A stretch of 32,716 bases of DNA from Lentisphaerae bacterium RIFOXYA12_FULL_48_11. Lineage in GTDB: Bacteria > Verrucomicrobiota > Kiritimatiellia > UBA8416 > YA12-FULL-48-11. How positions within the stretch are numbered: position 1 is the stretch's first letter; each line of letters begins with the position of its first letter. The stretch is taken from NCBI GenBank assembly GCA_001804885.1, contig MHBM01000234.1, forward strand, positions 1 through 32,716. Direction: 5' to 3'. Shown in pieces: positions 17,141 through 26,776 of the stretch. A program made the position numbers and the translations under genes. Below the pieces are notes generated by a model. That model was not told the DNA's origin, did no database searches, and worked only from the letters and a program-made list of their open reading frames with translations.

Positions 17141-20100
17141 TTATTCCAACTCGACCATTTTCTGTATCCTGGTGAGGAGCAGCTTGAGCGTAATTTTATC
17201 CTGTGGAAGATTCAGAATCATCGACAGCGCCTGCCGGTACATATCCATCTGCTTTCGATATGTTTCGGTAATTCTTTTTATGTGGAACTCGGTTGGCTCA
17301 ATTCTGTTGCTCTTGTAGTCAATGATTGTGGCTTCCTGCGGTTTTCCGCTCTTATCCCTGACGATTAGCACCCTGTCAAACGCGCCGCTGACCCATTCCC
17401 CGTTGAGGATGATGTCAAATTTCCATTCCCGTCTGACTTCGGCATTTGCCGTTGGCCTTGAGAGAGCTTGACGTATCTCGCTTGATTTGAGTGCATCCCT
17501 GAACTGAGTGCTGACATCCCTGACTATTTCAGCGCCACAGGTTGTTCCGGAAGTCCATTCCATGATTATACGTTCCGCGTCGGTTTCTTCGTCACACCAT
17601 TCAATTTTTTCGAGCAATTCGTGGATAGCGGATCCGAAATCGAGCACATCGCGGTTCTCGGATTCAAACAGGTCTGCCGCATTGATAACAAAAGACTCCT
17701 GTTTCGATGGCTCCGATCGTTTGAGAATAGTCCTGGTTGACTGCTTTTTGTCCATGTTCCGGGGTTTACCGGCATCTTTTGTTTTCGTCTCTTTTCTGGC
17801 CGGCCAGTCCGGTTCATACCATTTTGCGCCGTCAGGTGAAGCGGGGTAGAGCCTGATATAAGGTTTTCCGCTGATTTCGATGTTAGGCTCAGACTCCGGC
17901 TCCATTTCGCCCGTGAGTTGTTGTTTGATGAATCTTGAGGGACGGAAAGTTACGGCGCTTTCCGGATTCTGGTGCGTTGTTACAATATACAAGGCATGTC
18001 TTGCCCGGGTCATTGCAACATACGTCAGGCAGAGTAGATCGAAACAGCTGTCTTCGTTTGATTCTTCAAGCTGCTTGCTTAATACCGGATCGTTTTCCAT
18101 TATTATCCGTTTCGGCGCCTTGAGTATCCAGTCGGGTGCAGATGGTTTGCCTGCGCACAGCAGGTCTGGTGATTCCGCCTTGACCATGTTCATTTTTCCG
18201 TCCTGCAGTTCAGGAAGAATGACAATGTCGAATTCCAGTCCCTTGGCCTGGTGAATGGTCATGATGCGGACAGAGCTGTGTGACGCCAGTTCGTGAATCT
18301 CGTACTCGTTCATGAAAGTAAGGAAACCATTACAGTTTCTCTGGCCTGTTGCGTCATACTCGGCTGCTGCATGTTCCAGCCGGGAAAGGCATTCCTGTCC
18401 GTATTCATCCAGCTTGTGGACCTGAAAAAGCAGATTGCCCCAGTTATCCACAAAAGCCTGGAAACCGCCGTTTTCAATTTCCTGCAACAGTAGCGTGGAG
18501 ATGTTGGAGCGATTGATTTCCTTTGCGCAGAGTATCTGTGCCAAAGGGGTCATCTGTACATGTTTCCAGGCGAATTCATCACCCGGATGAGCTGCAAGTT
18601 TCAGGAGGGAAAGAAGCGCCTGTGCCAGCTCATTATTCACGATGCTTGATTTACCTTCGTGTACGAAATTCATTCCGGGACATTTATTTCTGAGGGTTGT
18701 CACGAGTTCACTGCCGGTATCGTTGGTTCTCACGAGTATTCCGACGCCCAGCCCTCGTTGCAGCGGCTGGATTTCGTTAAGCAAATCAGCAACAAGGTCG
18801 AACCTTGCCTCGATAGAGTTGTTTTCCTTTGTCTGGCGTGGCTCAAGGACTGTTGCATAACCAGGCTGGGTTGTCTTGTGTGTTTCGTGTTCTTCCCATA
18901 CTTCTTTCTTCTTCCATTCCCGGATTGTTTTTCCGGGAAGAACACCCGGCAGTTCTGAGAAAACTTTATTTACCACATCAATTACCTGTGGTGAGCACCG
19001 GTATGTTTTCGCCATGGTTTCAAGTCTGATGGTTTTATTTTTTTCCAGGACTTCGCTGAACAGTTTCTGATCTCCGCCGCGCCATCTGTAGATTGCCTGT
19101 TTGATGTCACCGACATAAAAGAAGCTTCTCTCATAACCTTCAGGCGAGCCTTGGATGATTTCAGTGATCAGGTTTTCAAAGATTCTCCACTGCATATCGC
19201 TTGTGTCCTGGAATTCATCGAGCAGCCAGTGATCAAGTCGGGAATCCATGCGGTAGTCTATGTAAAGTTTCTCGGAGCTGCCGCTGTTGCGGCTTATGTG
19301 TGGACCTTTACCAGCCTTGTCGCCGAACGCGAGAAGATACTGCAGGTCGGAGAAACTGAACCTGCCGGTTTGCCTTGTAATTTCTTCGTAGGCGGTATCG
19401 TAGTGTGAAAGCAGTTCGTAGATTCCCCTGGTTCGTTTTAATACGTGGTTGATTTCTACTGCGGCGAGATTATGTACAAGCCTGTTGATGGCCTTTGCCG
19501 CATCATGATCAATTTCGTGTTCTTTCTTTCCGTATTTGATCAGTAGTGTTTTAGATTCCCCGTTCAGTATCTGTTCAATTACTCTTTTTCCGACTGTGCC
19601 GTCAAAAGACTCATTCCACGGAGTTGTCGGGCCGTAATTTGACAGGGCATTTACAGTGTCCTCAAGCTGGCTCAGGAACTTCAGGTAATCTTTGTCGGCC
19701 ATGCTCTTTCTGGAGTCAATCCACCTGAGGGCTGTGTCTCCATACGTGTTTAGTTTATCACCGGCGAATTTCCATGGATATCCCTTGCCGGCCCAGATAG
19801 TCTCTTCGTTACCCCAGCGGTCGGGATCGGGGCAGAGCCGGTATTTTGTGTGGTACGAAGTAATGAACCTGTCCAGCAGGTCGCTGAAATTCTTTTCCTC
19901 CTGTCCAAAGGTTGCAAGCTTGAATGCTTCAAGGAAACTTTTCTGTACGCTGTTCTTCATTACTGAAGGTACGAGAAGAGCTGCCAGCACGGTCTTCCTG
20001 TTTTCGTTTGCTGCCGTACCGTCCGCATCAGCTACCTGGAAATCCATGGGGATACCAAGCTCAAGAGGAAAAGCCTTTGCGACGCTCACGATGAAACTGT

Positions 20101-20434
20101 CCATTGTGCCTATATTGACCCTGTGAAGATTGTCCAGGAAGAGCCGCAGCATCTTGAGAAAATCTTTCCGGGCCAGGTGGGGCATATTCAGTTTCTTCAG
20201 GGCTTCCTCAGCGATGGATTTGTCGCTGGAAGCAGCCCTGCGGAGGTTGTCTGCGATCCTGTCGAAAATCTCGCCTGCGGCCTTGCGGGTAAAAGTCATG
20301 GCGCAGATCCTGCCGGGCGTTACCTGTTTTTCCGGGTCTGCGAGAAGGCTGATATAGCGTTGGGCCAGGCGGGTGGTTTTGCCTGACCCGGCCGAGGCGC
20401 TTATCGCCAGATGTCCTGGTTTATTTCTGCTCAT
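17141..20434 (-). CDS. addA: AddA-type UvrD-family helicase/nuclease subunit
   Basis: The 1097 residues have Walker A 'ASAGSGKT' (13-20), 'AMTFTRKAAGEI' (motif Ia), Walker B 'WLLDEFQDTSDMQW', 'FYVGDIKQAIYRWRGG' (motif III) and 'IMTIHQAKGLEFDIVILPEL' (motif V region). The C-terminal RecB-type nuclease shows 'FGSAIHELLE', Asp1020 in 'GAFDRV', and Asp1039-Tyr-Lys1041 in 'TIIDYKSNR'. This is the motor and nuclease subunit for double-strand break end resection, working with AddB. Its ATG overlaps the AddB stop in an ATGA, indicating translational coupling. The length is typical. RecB would have the same domains, but the AddB-like partner favours AddA. Confidence 0.9.
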   Translation of the reverse strand: MSRNKPGHLAISASAGSGKTTRLAQRYISLLADPEKQVTPGRICAMTFTRKAAGEIFDRIADNLRRAASSDKSIAEEALKKLNMPHLARKDFLKMLRLFLDNLHRVNIGTMDSFIVSVAKAFPLELGIPMDFQVADADGTAANENRKTVLAALLVPSVMKNSVQKSFLEAFKLATFGQEEKNFSDLLDRFITSYHTKYRLCPDPDRWGNEETIWAGKGYPWKFAGDKLNTYGDTALRWIDSRKSMADKDYLKFLSQLEDTVNALSNYGPTTPWNESFDGTVGKRVIEQILNGESKTLLIKYGKKEHEIDHDAAKAINRLVHNLAAVEINHVLKRTRGIYELLSHYDTAYEEITRQTGRFSFSDLQYLLAFGDKAGKGPHISRNSGSSEKLYIDYRMDSRLDHWLLDEFQDTSDMQWRIFENLITEIIQGSPEGYERSFFYVGDIKQAIYRWRGGDQKLFSEVLEKNKTIRLETMAKTYRCSPQVIDVVNKVFSELPGVLPGKTIREWKKKEVWEEHETHKTTQPGYATVLEPRQTKENNSIEARFDLVADLLNEIQPLQRGLGVGILVRTNDTGSELVTTLRNKCPGMNFVHEGKSSIVNNELAQALLSLLKLAAHPGDEFAWKHVQMTPLAQILCAKEINRSNISTLLLQEIENGGFQAFVDNWGNLLFQVHKLDEYGQECLSRLEHAAAEYDATGQRNCNGFLTFMNEYEIHELASHSSVRIMTIHQAKGLEFDIVILPELQDGKMNMVKAESPDLLCAGKPSAPDWILKAPKRIIMENDPVLSKQLEESNEDSCFDLLCLTYVAMTRARHALYIVTTHQNPESAVTFRPSRFIKQQLTGEMEPESEPNIEISGKPYIRLYPASPDGAKWYEPDWPARKETKTKDAGKPRNMDKKQSTRTILKRSEPSKQESFVINAADLFESENRDVLDFGSAIHELLEKIEWCDEETDAERIIMEWTSGTTCGAEIVRDVSTQFRDALKSSEIRQALSRPTANAEVRREWKFDIILNGEWVSGAFDRVLIVRDKSGKPQEATIIDYKSNRIEPTEFHIKRITETYRKQMDMYRQALSMILNLPQDKITLKLLLTRIQKMVELE

Positions 20435-23292
20435 TTTACTTTCAGATCTGATTCGAAATTATCTTCCGGTTCATGAATGAAAAGTCTTTCGAACGGGTCG
20501 TATTTTACCCTTGCTGCCGGTGGCCAGAACTTACAGCCATCAATATCCTCGATTACTCCCTTGATGCATCTGATGGCTGAAGACATTGTCTCGGTATCAA
20601 AATTATTCCAGATGCTTAAGCCGGTATCGCTGATTGCCTTGGGCAGGTTGAAATAGGCCAGTTCAATGTTTGGATCGAATTCCTCTTTGCCGGTGTAGAG
20701 CAGGTGATAAAGCGGGAGCTGAAGGTTGTTCCATTTCTTCTGCGAAGTGTTTCGTTTGCCGGTTATAGAGACAGAATTGTATTCAGGGGCATCCGGTTTT
20801 CGGGTGCCGGTATGGGCAGAGGCCGGTTCGTCTGCCGAGTCCGATGTCTTATAATCTATGATCCGGATTTTCCCGGTGTTTTCATTCTTGTCAATCCTGT
20901 CGATCTTCCCGGTTATCTGGAATCCGCGATGGTATGGAAATGCGCTGATTCTGTGTTCCACGGTAATGATCCTCCATCCTTCGCGGGTCAGGGTAACCTG
21001 GCGGCATGCAAATGCACTCAATCTCTGTATTGCGGATTCAAGCGAGACATGTACTGCCAGTGGCAAAGGTGAACCGTATCTTGTTGTGGCATACTGCCTG
21101 GCCAGCTGTTCGAGTGATGTTGACAGTTCATCCGGGCTGGGGCAGGCCCAGAGCTTGTCTTCTTTGCCCATCCGTTCCAGGACAAAGTGAATGATGTTTC
21201 CGAAATCCATCGCATCCATGCCGGTTTTTTCGTCGCTGCTCTCCTCCATTTTGAGTACACGCTTGAGATAGAATCGGAAGGGACATTCGAGATAATCCTT
21301 AAATGTTGTCACATTGATTCTTCTTTTGTCCGGCATCTCTCTATCCCTGGCGGCAGATGGGTTCAGTTTGAAGAGCACTTCCGAGCCGGGGCGTGGTTTC
21401 TCATCGTGCCGTTCCGTGAAAAACAATTCGGTTCTTCCTGGCAGTTCTTCGTCTTTGCAGCGGAACATGAGCCTGGAAGGCTTGAGCGGGTCACCAGTCA
21501 TTCCGGTCTTTCCTGAGATAAAACAGATCCGGCCTTTTTTCTTCCGGGCTTCGATCATTGAGCACATCAGGTAAATATCACGGCCGAAGCGGGCAAGATC
21601 GTGACGCAGGTTCAGTTTGACCCTCAGGCTGTCCGGCAGGAATGCATCGCTAAGGCTGCCGCCTGGCACAAGATTTTCATTCATTCCGGTAATCAGCATG
21701 AAAGGCGCATCGCTCCATGGCAGTTCCAGCCAGCCCTGAAGGTCGACGATTTCATCGGTACGCTCGCGGTGGAAGTTCTGTTCGTTGAGCCGGCGCATGA
21801 AAACCGCCGCAATCTGTTTCCCTGTAAGCGAAACAATGCTTTCCGGTGTATACCTCAATTCCCTCAACGTTTCTTCAACGATGGCGGCGGCGTTCTCGAA
21901 ATCCCTGTCGTGGACCTTTGACTTGTCTATTTCGTGTGTTGCGTAAATCTCCTTGAGGAAAAAGCGCCAGGCCTGTTCGAATTTCTCTTTCTGGAACATT
22001 TCGAGGAAATCTTTCACTACCAGAAGAGCCTTGCCGAGGATGGTGAAGTCATCATGCGGGTCATGGGTTCCTTTAGGATTCTTTTCAAAAGGGTCGAGCA
22101 TTCTCTCAAATGAATGGGGAAGATAAAAATTCTGGAATCTGTCCATCTGGCTGAGAAGCTCCCGGCTTGAAAGTTCATGTTTTTCTTTCAAATAACTCAG
22201 GAACGCGGGGTGACGCAGCAGATTGGCTGTGGATTCGTATATGGGCAGTTGTTGAAGATTGAACATGTATGCGATCAACCTGCCAAGCGTGTGAGTATCA
22301 AATGGGATGTTTGAAGGATCGAAAGCGGGCATATTCAAGGAAAGCAGATCCTTCTTGAGAAATGGAATGACGGAAGTGTCAGGAACTCCGATTGTTATAT
22401 CCAGTGGCCCGAATACGGTGGCATTTTCAATTGTTGTTCTTACGCGTATACTTTGTGCCGACGGGTCAGCCTCGACGTAAACATTTTCAGTCCACCCGGG
22501 TATTTCCACGTTCATTTTCACCCATTTTTCGGGAATGGGCCTGCCCCAGCTATCGAAGTTATTTATTTCCTTTTCCGGTGCATGCACGAGGATATCCACA
22601 GTGACTTGTTTGGCGATTTTCTCAAGTGAGCGGATGGCAAGAAGCGATGGATCGGGAACACATGCAACAACAATTCTCCTGATGGCTGCATCAATTTCGG
22701 GAGAATCTGCCAGCCTTATTTTTGTCATGCAGACATCTTTGAGATTCAGGCTGGCAAGTTCATCAAGATAGAGTTTCTCCAGCTTTGAAAGGTCATGCCA
22801 TCGTTCGAGTTCCTCAAGCTCTTCGGAGTGTTTCTCCAGAACGTCTGTGATTGTATAGCCTCCATCAGCAAGTTCCTGACGCAGTGTATCGATTATCTGA
22901 CCGGTGTTGAGTGACCACATGAATCTGTCGGTTTCGCTGCGTATTGATTTGCCGGGGAAAAGGTGCTGATAAATGGCGAGGTCGGCGGATGCAAGTACCT
23001 TGCTCCAGATGATCTTTGAAGCTGATGGGTTGGCTGTATCAGGGCCGGAGATTCCTGTGGAAATGAAATGGTTCGGGGTTACGATCATTGCAGAAAGCAT
23101 TACGGATTTGCGTTCTGTACAGCGCAGTGCCATTACTTCACGCAGGCGGCGACCGGATTGGAGGGTAGGGACAATGATGAGAGTGTCGTGAAAATCAATA
23201 GGTTCCGGCCCCTGCCTGTTGCCAATCAGATAATCTGTGACCTTATCGACAACCGGACCATCCCAGCCAAGAAAATGTAGTTTAAGCGGCAT
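20431..23292 (-). CDS. addB: AddB-type PD-(D/E)XK nuclease subunit lacking the C-terminal Fe-S cysteines
   Basis: The 953 residues form the partner of AddA in recombinational repair. The N-terminus 'DTLIIVPTLQSGRRLRE' lacks a Walker A motif, as in AddB forms whose helicase domain is inactive. The middle 'LELPWSDAPFMLITGMNENLVPG' is characteristic of the inactive helicase part. The nuclease domain has 'TFKDYLECPFRFYLKRVLKM' (Cys670), 'FGNIIHFVLERM', 'GKIDRID', Asp813-Tyr-Lys815 in 'IIDYKT', and 'LQLPLYHLL'. Usual AddB proteins close an iron-sulfur cluster with a C-x2-C-x5-C ending. The equivalent stretch here, 'VKYDPFERLF' (929-938), has none of these cysteines. The gene is first in the addB-addA pair. 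Confidence 0.85.
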   Translation of the reverse strand: MPLKLHFLGWDGPVVDKVTDYLIGNRQGPEPIDFHDTLIIVPTLQSGRRLREVMALRCTERKSVMLSAMIVTPNHFISTGISGPDTANPSASKIIWSKVLASADLAIYQHLFPGKSIRSETDRFMWSLNTGQIIDTLRQELADGGYTITDVLEKHSEELEELERWHDLSKLEKLYLDELASLNLKDVCMTKIRLADSPEIDAAIRRIVVACVPDPSLLAIRSLEKIAKQVTVDILVHAPEKEINNFDSWGRPIPEKWVKMNVEIPGWTENVYVEADPSAQSIRVRTTIENATVFGPLDITIGVPDTSVIPFLKKDLLSLNMPAFDPSNIPFDTHTLGRLIAYMFNLQQLPIYESTANLLRHPAFLSYLKEKHELSSRELLSQMDRFQNFYLPHSFERMLDPFEKNPKGTHDPHDDFTILGKALLVVKDFLEMFQKEKFEQAWRFFLKEIYATHEIDKSKVHDRDFENAAAIVEETLRELRYTPESIVSLTGKQIAAVFMRRLNEQNFHRERTDEIVDLQGWLELPWSDAPFMLITGMNENLVPGGSLSDAFLPDSLRVKLNLRHDLARFGRDIYLMCSMIEARKKKGRICFISGKTGMTGDPLKPSRLMFRCKDEELPGRTELFFTERHDEKPRPGSEVLFKLNPSAARDREMPDKRRINVTTFKDYLECPFRFYLKRVLKMEESSDEKTGMDAMDFGNIIHFVLERMGKEDKLWACPSPDELSTSLEQLARQYATTRYGSPLPLAVHVSLESAIQRLSAFACRQVTLTREGWRIITVEHRISAFPYHRGFQITGKIDRIDKNENTGKIRIIDYKTSDSADEPASAHTGTRKPDAPEYNSVSITGKRNTSQKKWNNLQLPLYHLLYTGKEEFDPNIELAYFNLPKAISDTGLSIWNNFDTETMSSAIRCIKGVIEDIDGCKFWPPAARVKYDPFERLFIHEPEDNFESDLKVK

Positions 23293-23351
23293 CTGCCACG
23301 ATCCTTTTACTATAAGGCGAAAACATACTACGCCGGGATATCTTTTGCTAT

Positions 23352-23357
23352 ATTATA
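23352..23357 (-). promoter_or_regulatory. Candidate -10 box for the addBA operon
   Basis: On the minus strand a perfect TATAAT spans 23357 to 23352, about 60 bases before the addB start. No good -35 lies at the usual distance; the best nearby is a poor TTTTCA with a 14-base spacer. Confidence 0.35.
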
Positions 23358-23482
23358 TCAATCTGCTTCTTTGAAAAGTCGGTCGGGCCGGGATCGGCTT
23401 GATGTTTGCAGGCTATTTATCTGGTCATTTTCTGTGTTCGTAATATATTCTCAGTCATTCTTTCAGAAAACAAAGGAGTCGC

Positions 23483-25444
23483 ATGAGCAAATTCTTATCA
23501 ATACTTGGCGTCCTGTTATTTCCTGTAATGCTGATTTCAGCCGATGATGCTGCTGTCAAGAAGTCGGCATGGAATGGATTCGAGAAGCATGATTTTGTCG
23601 TAGATGGACGGAAGTGTTTTGTTGTTATCCCGAAGGAGCCGGCGCAGGGCAAGCCGTGGGCGTGGCGTACGGAATTTTTCGGGCACGAGCCGCAGGGTGA
23701 TGTTGCACTGCTCGGCAAAGGTTTTCATGTTGCCTACATGGATGTGCAGAACATGTATGGTGCGCCGGTTGCGCTGGACCACATGGACAAGTTTTATGCC
23801 CACATGACAAAGGAGTATGGCCTTTCGGTTAAGACGGTACCGGAAGGATTCAGCCGCGGTGGTCTATTTGCTTTCAACTGGGCAGCAAGAAATCCAGACA
23901 AGATTGCCGCTCTCTACGTTGATGCACCTGTTTGTGATTTTAAGAGCTGGCCGGGAGGGAAGGGCAAAGGCAAGGGATCAAAGGGTGACTGGGAGCGCTG
24001 TCTGAAAGTATATGGCCTTACCGAAGAGCAGGCGTTGGCATACAAGCTTAACCCGATAGATAACCTGGAGCCTCTGGCGAAGGCAAAGATACCGATCCTC
24101 AGCGTATGCGGGTTGACCGACAAGGTTGTTCCATTTGATGAAAATACTCTCATTATTAAAGAACGTTACGAGAAGATGGGTGGACCGATTACGGTTATCG
24201 GCAAGCCGTTCTGTGATCATCATCCCCACAGCCTGAAGGATCCTGCAAAGATCGTTAACTTTATACTCCGCAATACCCCTGGATTTGACCAGTCGGCGAT
24301 GCTGGAGGAGAAGACACCTTATGGTTATGACTATTTTAAGTTGAGGGACGGACTGGCGAACTGCCGGGTAAAATTTGAACGGGAGAAAAAGGCCCGGGTG
24401 GCTTTTCTCGGAGGATCGATAACGGCTGGCGGTGGCTGGCGCGATCTTGTCTGCGAGAATCTGAAGAAAAAATTTCCACAGACGAAATTTGATTTCATAG
24501 CTGCCGGTATTTCCTCGCTTGGTTCGACTCCGCATTCTTTCAGGTTCAGCCGTGATGTACTGATGAATGGACAGGTTGATCTGTTGTTCGTGGAGGCTGC
24601 TGTAAATGACGAGACCAATGGCCAGACTCCGGTTGAGATGGTGCGGGGAATGGAAGGTGTTGTAAGGCAGGCCAGGCTTTCTAATCCGAAGATGGACATC
24701 ATCATGCTCCAGTTTGTCGATCCGGACAAGATCAAGGTAATCAACGAGGGGAAAGTGCCTGTTGTGATCGAATGCCATGAGAAAGTCGCCGAATATTATG
24801 GAGTGCCGTCAATTGACCTGGCGAAGGAAGTTGCGGAACGGATTCATGCAGGTGAGTTTACGTGGGAAAAGGATTTCAAGAATCTGCATCCTTCGCCGTT
24901 CGGGCATGAGCTGTACAACAAGTCGATCCAGCGTTTGTTTGATGACGCGTGGAAGCAGGCTTTACCGGCAGATGCCGTGCTGAAAGATTGTAAGATGCCC
25001 GTGAAACCGCTGGATGAGAAAAGTTATTTCCGTGGAAAGCTGGTTGATTTGAAGCAGGCAGTTCTGGGCGAGGGTTGGACAATAATTCCGGATTGGAAGC
25101 CTGCCGATAAGACTGGTACACGGAAAGGTTTTGTGAATGTGCCTGCGCTTGTGTCGGAGAAGCCTGGGTCGGAATTGAAGCTGAAGTTTGAAGGGACGGG
25201 GGTCGGTATTTTTGTGGCGGCCGGGTTGGATGCAGGGATGGTGGAGTACAGCATTGATGGCGGGCCATTTGCGTTGAGGAATCTTTACACGCAATGGAGC
25301 GGCTCGCTGCATCTGCCGTGGGCGCAGGTGCTGAATGCGGAGCTGGTGCCGGGGCAGCATGAGATGGTGTTGAGAGTTTCGAAGGATACGGATACGAAGA
25401 GCAAGGGGCATGCAGTCCGGATAATACATCTGTTGGTAAATTGA
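23483..25444 (+). CDS. Secreted two-domain esterase: alpha/beta hydrolase fused to SGNH hydrolase
   Basis: AAAGGAG (23472-23478) lies 4 bases before ATG 23483. A signal peptide ('FLSILGVLLFPVMLISADD') is followed by an alpha/beta hydrolase with nucleophile elbow 'GFSRGG' (Ser124), 'LSVCGLTDKVVPFDEN' (acid region) and 'FCDHHPHSL' (His). From residue ~303 an SGNH/GDSL domain begins: 'FLGGSITAGGGW' (Ser312), 'AGISSLGSTP' (Gly), 'VEAAVNDETNG' (Asn), and 'NLHPSPFGH' (His469). The expected Asp three residues before His469 is Lys466. A C-terminal beta-sandwich of about 150 residues includes 'GTGVGIFVAAGLDAG'. This fusion would suit removal of acyl groups from plant or algal polysaccharides outside the cytoplasm; the substrate is inferred. 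Confidence 0.85.
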   Translation: MSKFLSILGVLLFPVMLISADDAAVKKSAWNGFEKHDFVVDGRKCFVVIPKEPAQGKPWAWRTEFFGHEPQGDVALLGKGFHVAYMDVQNMYGAPVALDHMDKFYAHMTKEYGLSVKTVPEGFSRGGLFAFNWAARNPDKIAALYVDAPVCDFKSWPGGKGKGKGSKGDWERCLKVYGLTEEQALAYKLNPIDNLEPLAKAKIPILSVCGLTDKVVPFDENTLIIKERYEKMGGPITVIGKPFCDHHPHSLKDPAKIVNFILRNTPGFDQSAMLEEKTPYGYDYFKLRDGLANCRVKFEREKKARVAFLGGSITAGGGWRDLVCENLKKKFPQTKFDFIAAGISSLGSTPHSFRFSRDVLMNGQVDLLFVEAAVNDETNGQTPVEMVRGMEGVVRQARLSNPKMDIIMLQFVDPDKIKVINEGKVPVVIECHEKVAEYYGVPSIDLAKEVAERIHAGEFTWEKDFKNLHPSPFGHELYNKSIQRLFDDAWKQALPADAVLKDCKMPVKPLDEKSYFRGKLVDLKQAVLGEGWTIIPDWKPADKTGTRKGFVNVPALVSEKPGSELKLKFEGTGVGIFVAAGLDAGMVEYSIDGGPFALRNLYTQWSGSLHLPWAQVLNAELVPGQHEMVLRVSKDTDTKSKGHAVRIIHLLVN

Positions 25445-25478
25445 AGACCGTATTTTTGTTTCGTTGTAAGAACAAGAT

Positions 25479-25510
25479 ATCCACCAGCGGTGGATCCGCC
25501 AAGGGGCGGA
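25479..25510. repeat. Tandem twin hairpin between the esterase and MscS genes
   Basis: Two abutting stem-loops sit in the 136-base gap. ATCCACC (25479-25485) pairs with GGTGGAT (25489-25495) over a 3-base loop. TCCGCC (25495-25500) then pairs with GGCGGA (25505-25510) over AAGG, sharing base 25495. No T-run follows, so an intrinsic terminator is unlikely. It could be a REP-type dispersed repeat or an mRNA stability element. Confidence 0.6.
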
Positions 25511-25580
25511 AAATACGCAGCATACTTTATTTGAAAAAGGAATCTTGTAATTGGCGTGTATGGTGATTAAATAAGTTTGG

Positions 25581-26678
25581 ATGAGGAATATGACCAATAT
25601 ATCAGAAATACTTACGCTGGAGTTTAACGCGCTGATTTTATACGGGTCGGTTTTGATTGTAATTCTGTTCCTGACGCTGGCGGTACGCCATTTCATTATA
25701 AAACGTATTTCTTCGCTTGCGGGCAGGACGGAGACAAAGTTTGACGACATTGTTATTACGGCAGTTAAAACACCGTCTATTCTCTGGTGTGTAATGCTCA
25801 GCATTTATTTCAGCATGTTTGTTCTGGATATTCCGGCTGGCTGGTCTTCGGCTATTGCCAAAACGTTGTTTGTCCTGGGAGTTTTGTCGGTTACGCTTGT
25901 CTTATCGGGCATATCTTCCAAGATGATCTCATCATATGCCGAACGGAGCGACGCTCCATACCAGCTTTCCTCTTTTTCGCGCAATGCCCTCAATGTTGTT
26001 ATTTTTATTATTGGCGGACTGATAATTTTGAGCAGCCTTGGGCTTTCCATTACGCCGCTTCTTACAACTCTGGGTGTTGGCGGGCTTGCCGTAGCGCTTG
26101 GTCTTCAGGAAACGCTGGCCAATATCTTTGCGGGATTTTACATAATTGCCAGCAAGCAGATTCGCGTGAACGATTACATAAAACTTGAGTCGGGCGAGGA
26201 GGGATATGTCACGGATATAAACTGGCGTTCAACAAAAATCCGGATGCTTGCCAACAATATGATTATGGTTCCGAATTCCAAGTTAGCCCAGACAATAATC
26301 ACCAATTACTATTTTCCTGACAAGGAGTTGGCCGTGCTTGTGGATGTCGGGGTTCATTATGACAGTGACCTTAAGCATGTGGAAAGGGTGACCATTGAGA
26401 CTGCAACTGAAATTATGAAAACGGTGCCTGGCGGGGTTCCTGATTTCAAGCCTTTTATCCGTTACAAGACTTTTGGCGATTTCAGTATCGGTTTTTCAGT
26501 GATCATGAGGGGGAAGGAATTTGTGGATCAGTATCTTGTAAAGCATGAATTCATAAAAGCTTTGCATGCGCGTTACATGCAGGAGAAAATAGTTATTCCT
26601 TATCCTATCACGGCGATCAACTACCGGCAGGAAGGAGCCGGGAATGCCGGCAAGGGAACCGCTTCGGCAATGCATTAA
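25581..26678 (+). CDS. MscS-family mechanosensitive channel
   Basis: The 365 residues have about four membrane segments (roughly 15-40, 65-85, 90-115 and 135-165). The MscS core follows: pore helix 'LGVGGLAVALGLQETLANIF' followed by 'AGFYIIASKQIRVNDYIKL'. The beta domain has 'GYVTDINWRSTKIRMLANN' and 'MVPNSKLAQTIITNYYFPD'. The C-terminal alpha/beta domain has 'LVDVGVHYDSDL' and ends in a low-complexity Gly-rich tail. The protein releases small solutes through the inner membrane under hypoosmotic shock. The start could be ATG 25581 or ATG 25590; neither has an ideal ribosome site. It is grouped with compatible-solute and ion-transport genes downstream. Confidence 0.93.
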   Translation: MRNMTNISEILTLEFNALILYGSVLIVILFLTLAVRHFIIKRISSLAGRTETKFDDIVITAVKTPSILWCVMLSIYFSMFVLDIPAGWSSAIAKTLFVLGVLSVTLVLSGISSKMISSYAERSDAPYQLSSFSRNALNVVIFIIGGLIILSSLGLSITPLLTTLGVGGLAVALGLQETLANIFAGFYIIASKQIRVNDYIKLESGEEGYVTDINWRSTKIRMLANNMIMVPNSKLAQTIITNYYFPDKELAVLVDVGVHYDSDLKHVERVTIETATEIMKTVPGGVPDFKPFIRYKTFGDFSIGFSVIMRGKEFVDQYLVKHEFIKALHARYMQEKIVIPYPITAINYRQEGAGNAGKGTASAMH

Positions 26679-26776
26679 TCCACGGAATTATTACCGGGTA
26701 GAGCGTGTTCCAGTGGCTTGCAGGATTTGTTATCTCCAGCTTTTGAAAATGGAGTTCCAGTGAAAACAAGGTCGGT

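Noticed and set aside
25495..25514. Second hairpin as an intrinsic terminator of the esterase gene
   Set aside because: The stem is followed by AAAATACG on the plus strand rather than a T-run.
24962..25804. 280-codon minus-strand frame across the esterase end and the MscS start
   Set aside because: It runs antisense through two well-supported genes and its translation is unstructured.
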